Assembly (NCBI RefSeq): GCF_020194175.1
Contig: NZ_JADYVX010000014.1
Coordinates: 1-64,000 of the forward strand
Reading direction: 5' to 3'
Origin: Bradyrhizobium sp. BRP22
GTDB lineage: Bacteria; Pseudomonadota; Alphaproteobacteria; Rhizobiales; Xanthobacteraceae
Length of the DNA stretch: 64,000 bases
Part shown: piece after piece, positions 63,339 to 64,000 of the stretch
Layout of the letters: every line of letters starts with the position of its first letter
How positions within the stretch are numbered: position 1 is the stretch's first letter
Notes under the pieces: model-generated
The model's database searches: none
Told to the model about the DNA's origin: nothing
The model's input: only the letters and a program-made list of their open reading frames with translations
Position numbers and translations under genes: made by a program

Positions 63339-64000
63339 ATGACCCAAACCGTCGAAGCAACTCATCCGGGACCAGCTGCGGTCCCCGCGCCGCCCCTCCT
63401 CAGTGTCAACAACATCGAGGTGGTCTACGATGACGTCATCCTGGTGTTGCGAGGCCTGAGCCTCGAAGTGCCCAGAGGTTCGATCGTGGCGCTGCTGGGG
63501 GCCAACGGCGCGGGCAAATCGACCACGCTGAAGGCGATCTCGGGGCTGCTCAAGACCGAAGACGGCGAGGTGACGCGCGGCGAGATCATCTTTAACGGCG
63601 AGCGCATCAACGGCATCGATCCCGACAAGATCGTCCGCCGCGGCATATTCCAGGTGATGGAGGGACGGCGCATCATCGCCGACATGACATCGCTGGAGAA
63701 TTTGCGGCTCGGCGCGTTCACCCGCAGCGACGGCCAGGTCGATGCCGACATCGACATGGTCTTCAACTATTTCCCGCGCCTGAAGGAGCGCACGGGGCTG
63801 GCCGGCTATCTCTCCGGCGGCGAACAGCAGATGCTGGCGATCGGCCGCGCGCTGATGGCACGCCCGAAGATGATCCTGATGGACGAGCCGTCTATGGGTC
63901 TGTCGCCGCTGCTGGTGAAGGAGGTGTTCGCCATCATCAAGGAGATCAACCGCGACCTCGGCGTCACCATCCTCCTGGTGGAGCAGAATGCGCGGGCAGC
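63339..64000 (+). CDS. Liv-type ABC transporter ATPase, LivF-like (cluster 2), 3' end outside
   Basis: The first 220 residues are present and open to the window edge. A hydrophilic, proline-rich N-terminal extension of about 20 residues precedes Walker A LLGANGAGKSTTLK; signature LSGGEQQMLAIGRAL and Walker B MILMDEPSMGLSP follow. AGAAGG lies about 9 bases before the ATG. It completes the transporter set of cluster 2. Confidence 0.9.
   Translation, partial: MTQTVEATHPGPAAVPAPPLLSVNNIEVVYDDVILVLRGLSLEVPRGSIVALLGANGAGKSTTLKAISGLLKTEDGEVTRGEIIFNGERINGIDPDKIVRRGIFQVMEGRRIIADMTSLENLRLGAFTRSDGQVDADIDMVFNYFPRLKERTGLAGYLSGGEQQMLAIGRALMARPKMILMDEPSMGLSPLLVKEVFAIIKEINRDLGVTILLVEQNARA

Noticed and set aside
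1..64000. CRISPR array, rRNA or tRNA genes, phage modules or a defence island
   Set aside because: No evenly spaced direct repeats, RNA gene signatures, phage structural genes or nuclease-helicase groups were seen. The repeats present are dispersed and palindromic.

Overview
The window reads as chromosomal DNA of a Bradyrhizobium-like alphaproteobacterium (Hyphomicrobiales). The reasons are the high GC content, dense head-to-tail genes, branched-chain-amino-acid-type (Liv) ABC transporters, a rhizobial style of LPS genes, and several dispersed palindromic repeat families that I know from Bradyrhizobium and Rhodopseudomonas. The genus is inferred from style; no rRNA is present to prove it.

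Layout. 0-4 kb: the start of thiD, a stand-alone Lrp/AsnC ligand-binding domain protein and a hybrid histidine kinase. 4-8.6 kb: a diheme cytochrome c, a CHRD-domain protein, a cytochrome c-prime-like protein and an orphan form-II CoxL-like molybdenum hydroxylase. 8.7-16.7 kb: murJ, then nucleotide-sugar and polysaccharide genes (WbpE-like aminotransferase, WbpB-like oxidoreductase, manC, a flippase-like membrane protein, a WecA/WbpL-like sugar-1-phosphate transferase). 16.8-22.9 kb: a lower-GC, decaying accessory segment with a frameshifted M19 dipeptidase, an IS91-type integrase/transposase remnant and two tandem DUF1254 genes (one broken, one intact), plus a perfect FNR/FixK-type box. 22.9-38.3 kb: the main LPS block (4-reductase, glycosyltransferase, 4,6-dehydratase, O-antigen ligase, hldE, hldD, waaF, an LpsB/LpcC-like glycosyltransferase, galE, an MsbA-like exporter), a fumarylacetoacetate-hydrolase-family gene and an LpxO-like hydroxylase. 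38.3-39.2 kb: almost only repeats. 39.2-46.5 kb: a small conserved protein, a flavin monooxygenase, then a methyl-cycle array (ahcY, metK, an HTH-plus-methyltransferase-like protein, a MetE-core homologue). 46.5-51.1 kb: a complete Liv-type ABC transporter. 51.4-56.6 kb: a small lipoprotein, purU, a HEM4-family protein, the GDP-L-fucose genes fcl and gmd, and a Crp/Fnr regulator. 56.9-64 kb: a second Liv-type cluster that carries an acyl-CoA ligase, with its last gene running off the end.

How the genes work together. ManC makes GDP-mannose, and Gmd and Fcl turn it into GDP-L-fucose. The 4,6-dehydratase and 4-reductase fit UDP-N-acetylquinovosamine or fucosamine synthesis, and the WecA/WbpL-like transferase could use that sugar to start the O-antigen. 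HldE, HldD and WaaF supply and add heptose, MsbA exports the core, and the O-antigen ligase joins the chain. MetK, AhcY and the MetE-core protein belong to the methionine/S-adenosylmethionine cycle; the HTH-methyltransferase-like protein encoded directly before metK is a candidate sensor for it. The most distinctive observations are that methyl-cycle array, the CTAG-bounded palindromic repeats whose ends coincide with TAG stop codons of neighbouring genes, the decaying accessory segment, and the orphan CoxL-like enzyme beside two cytochrome genes. I saw no CRISPR array, rRNA or tRNA gene, and no cluster that is clearly a new defence system.
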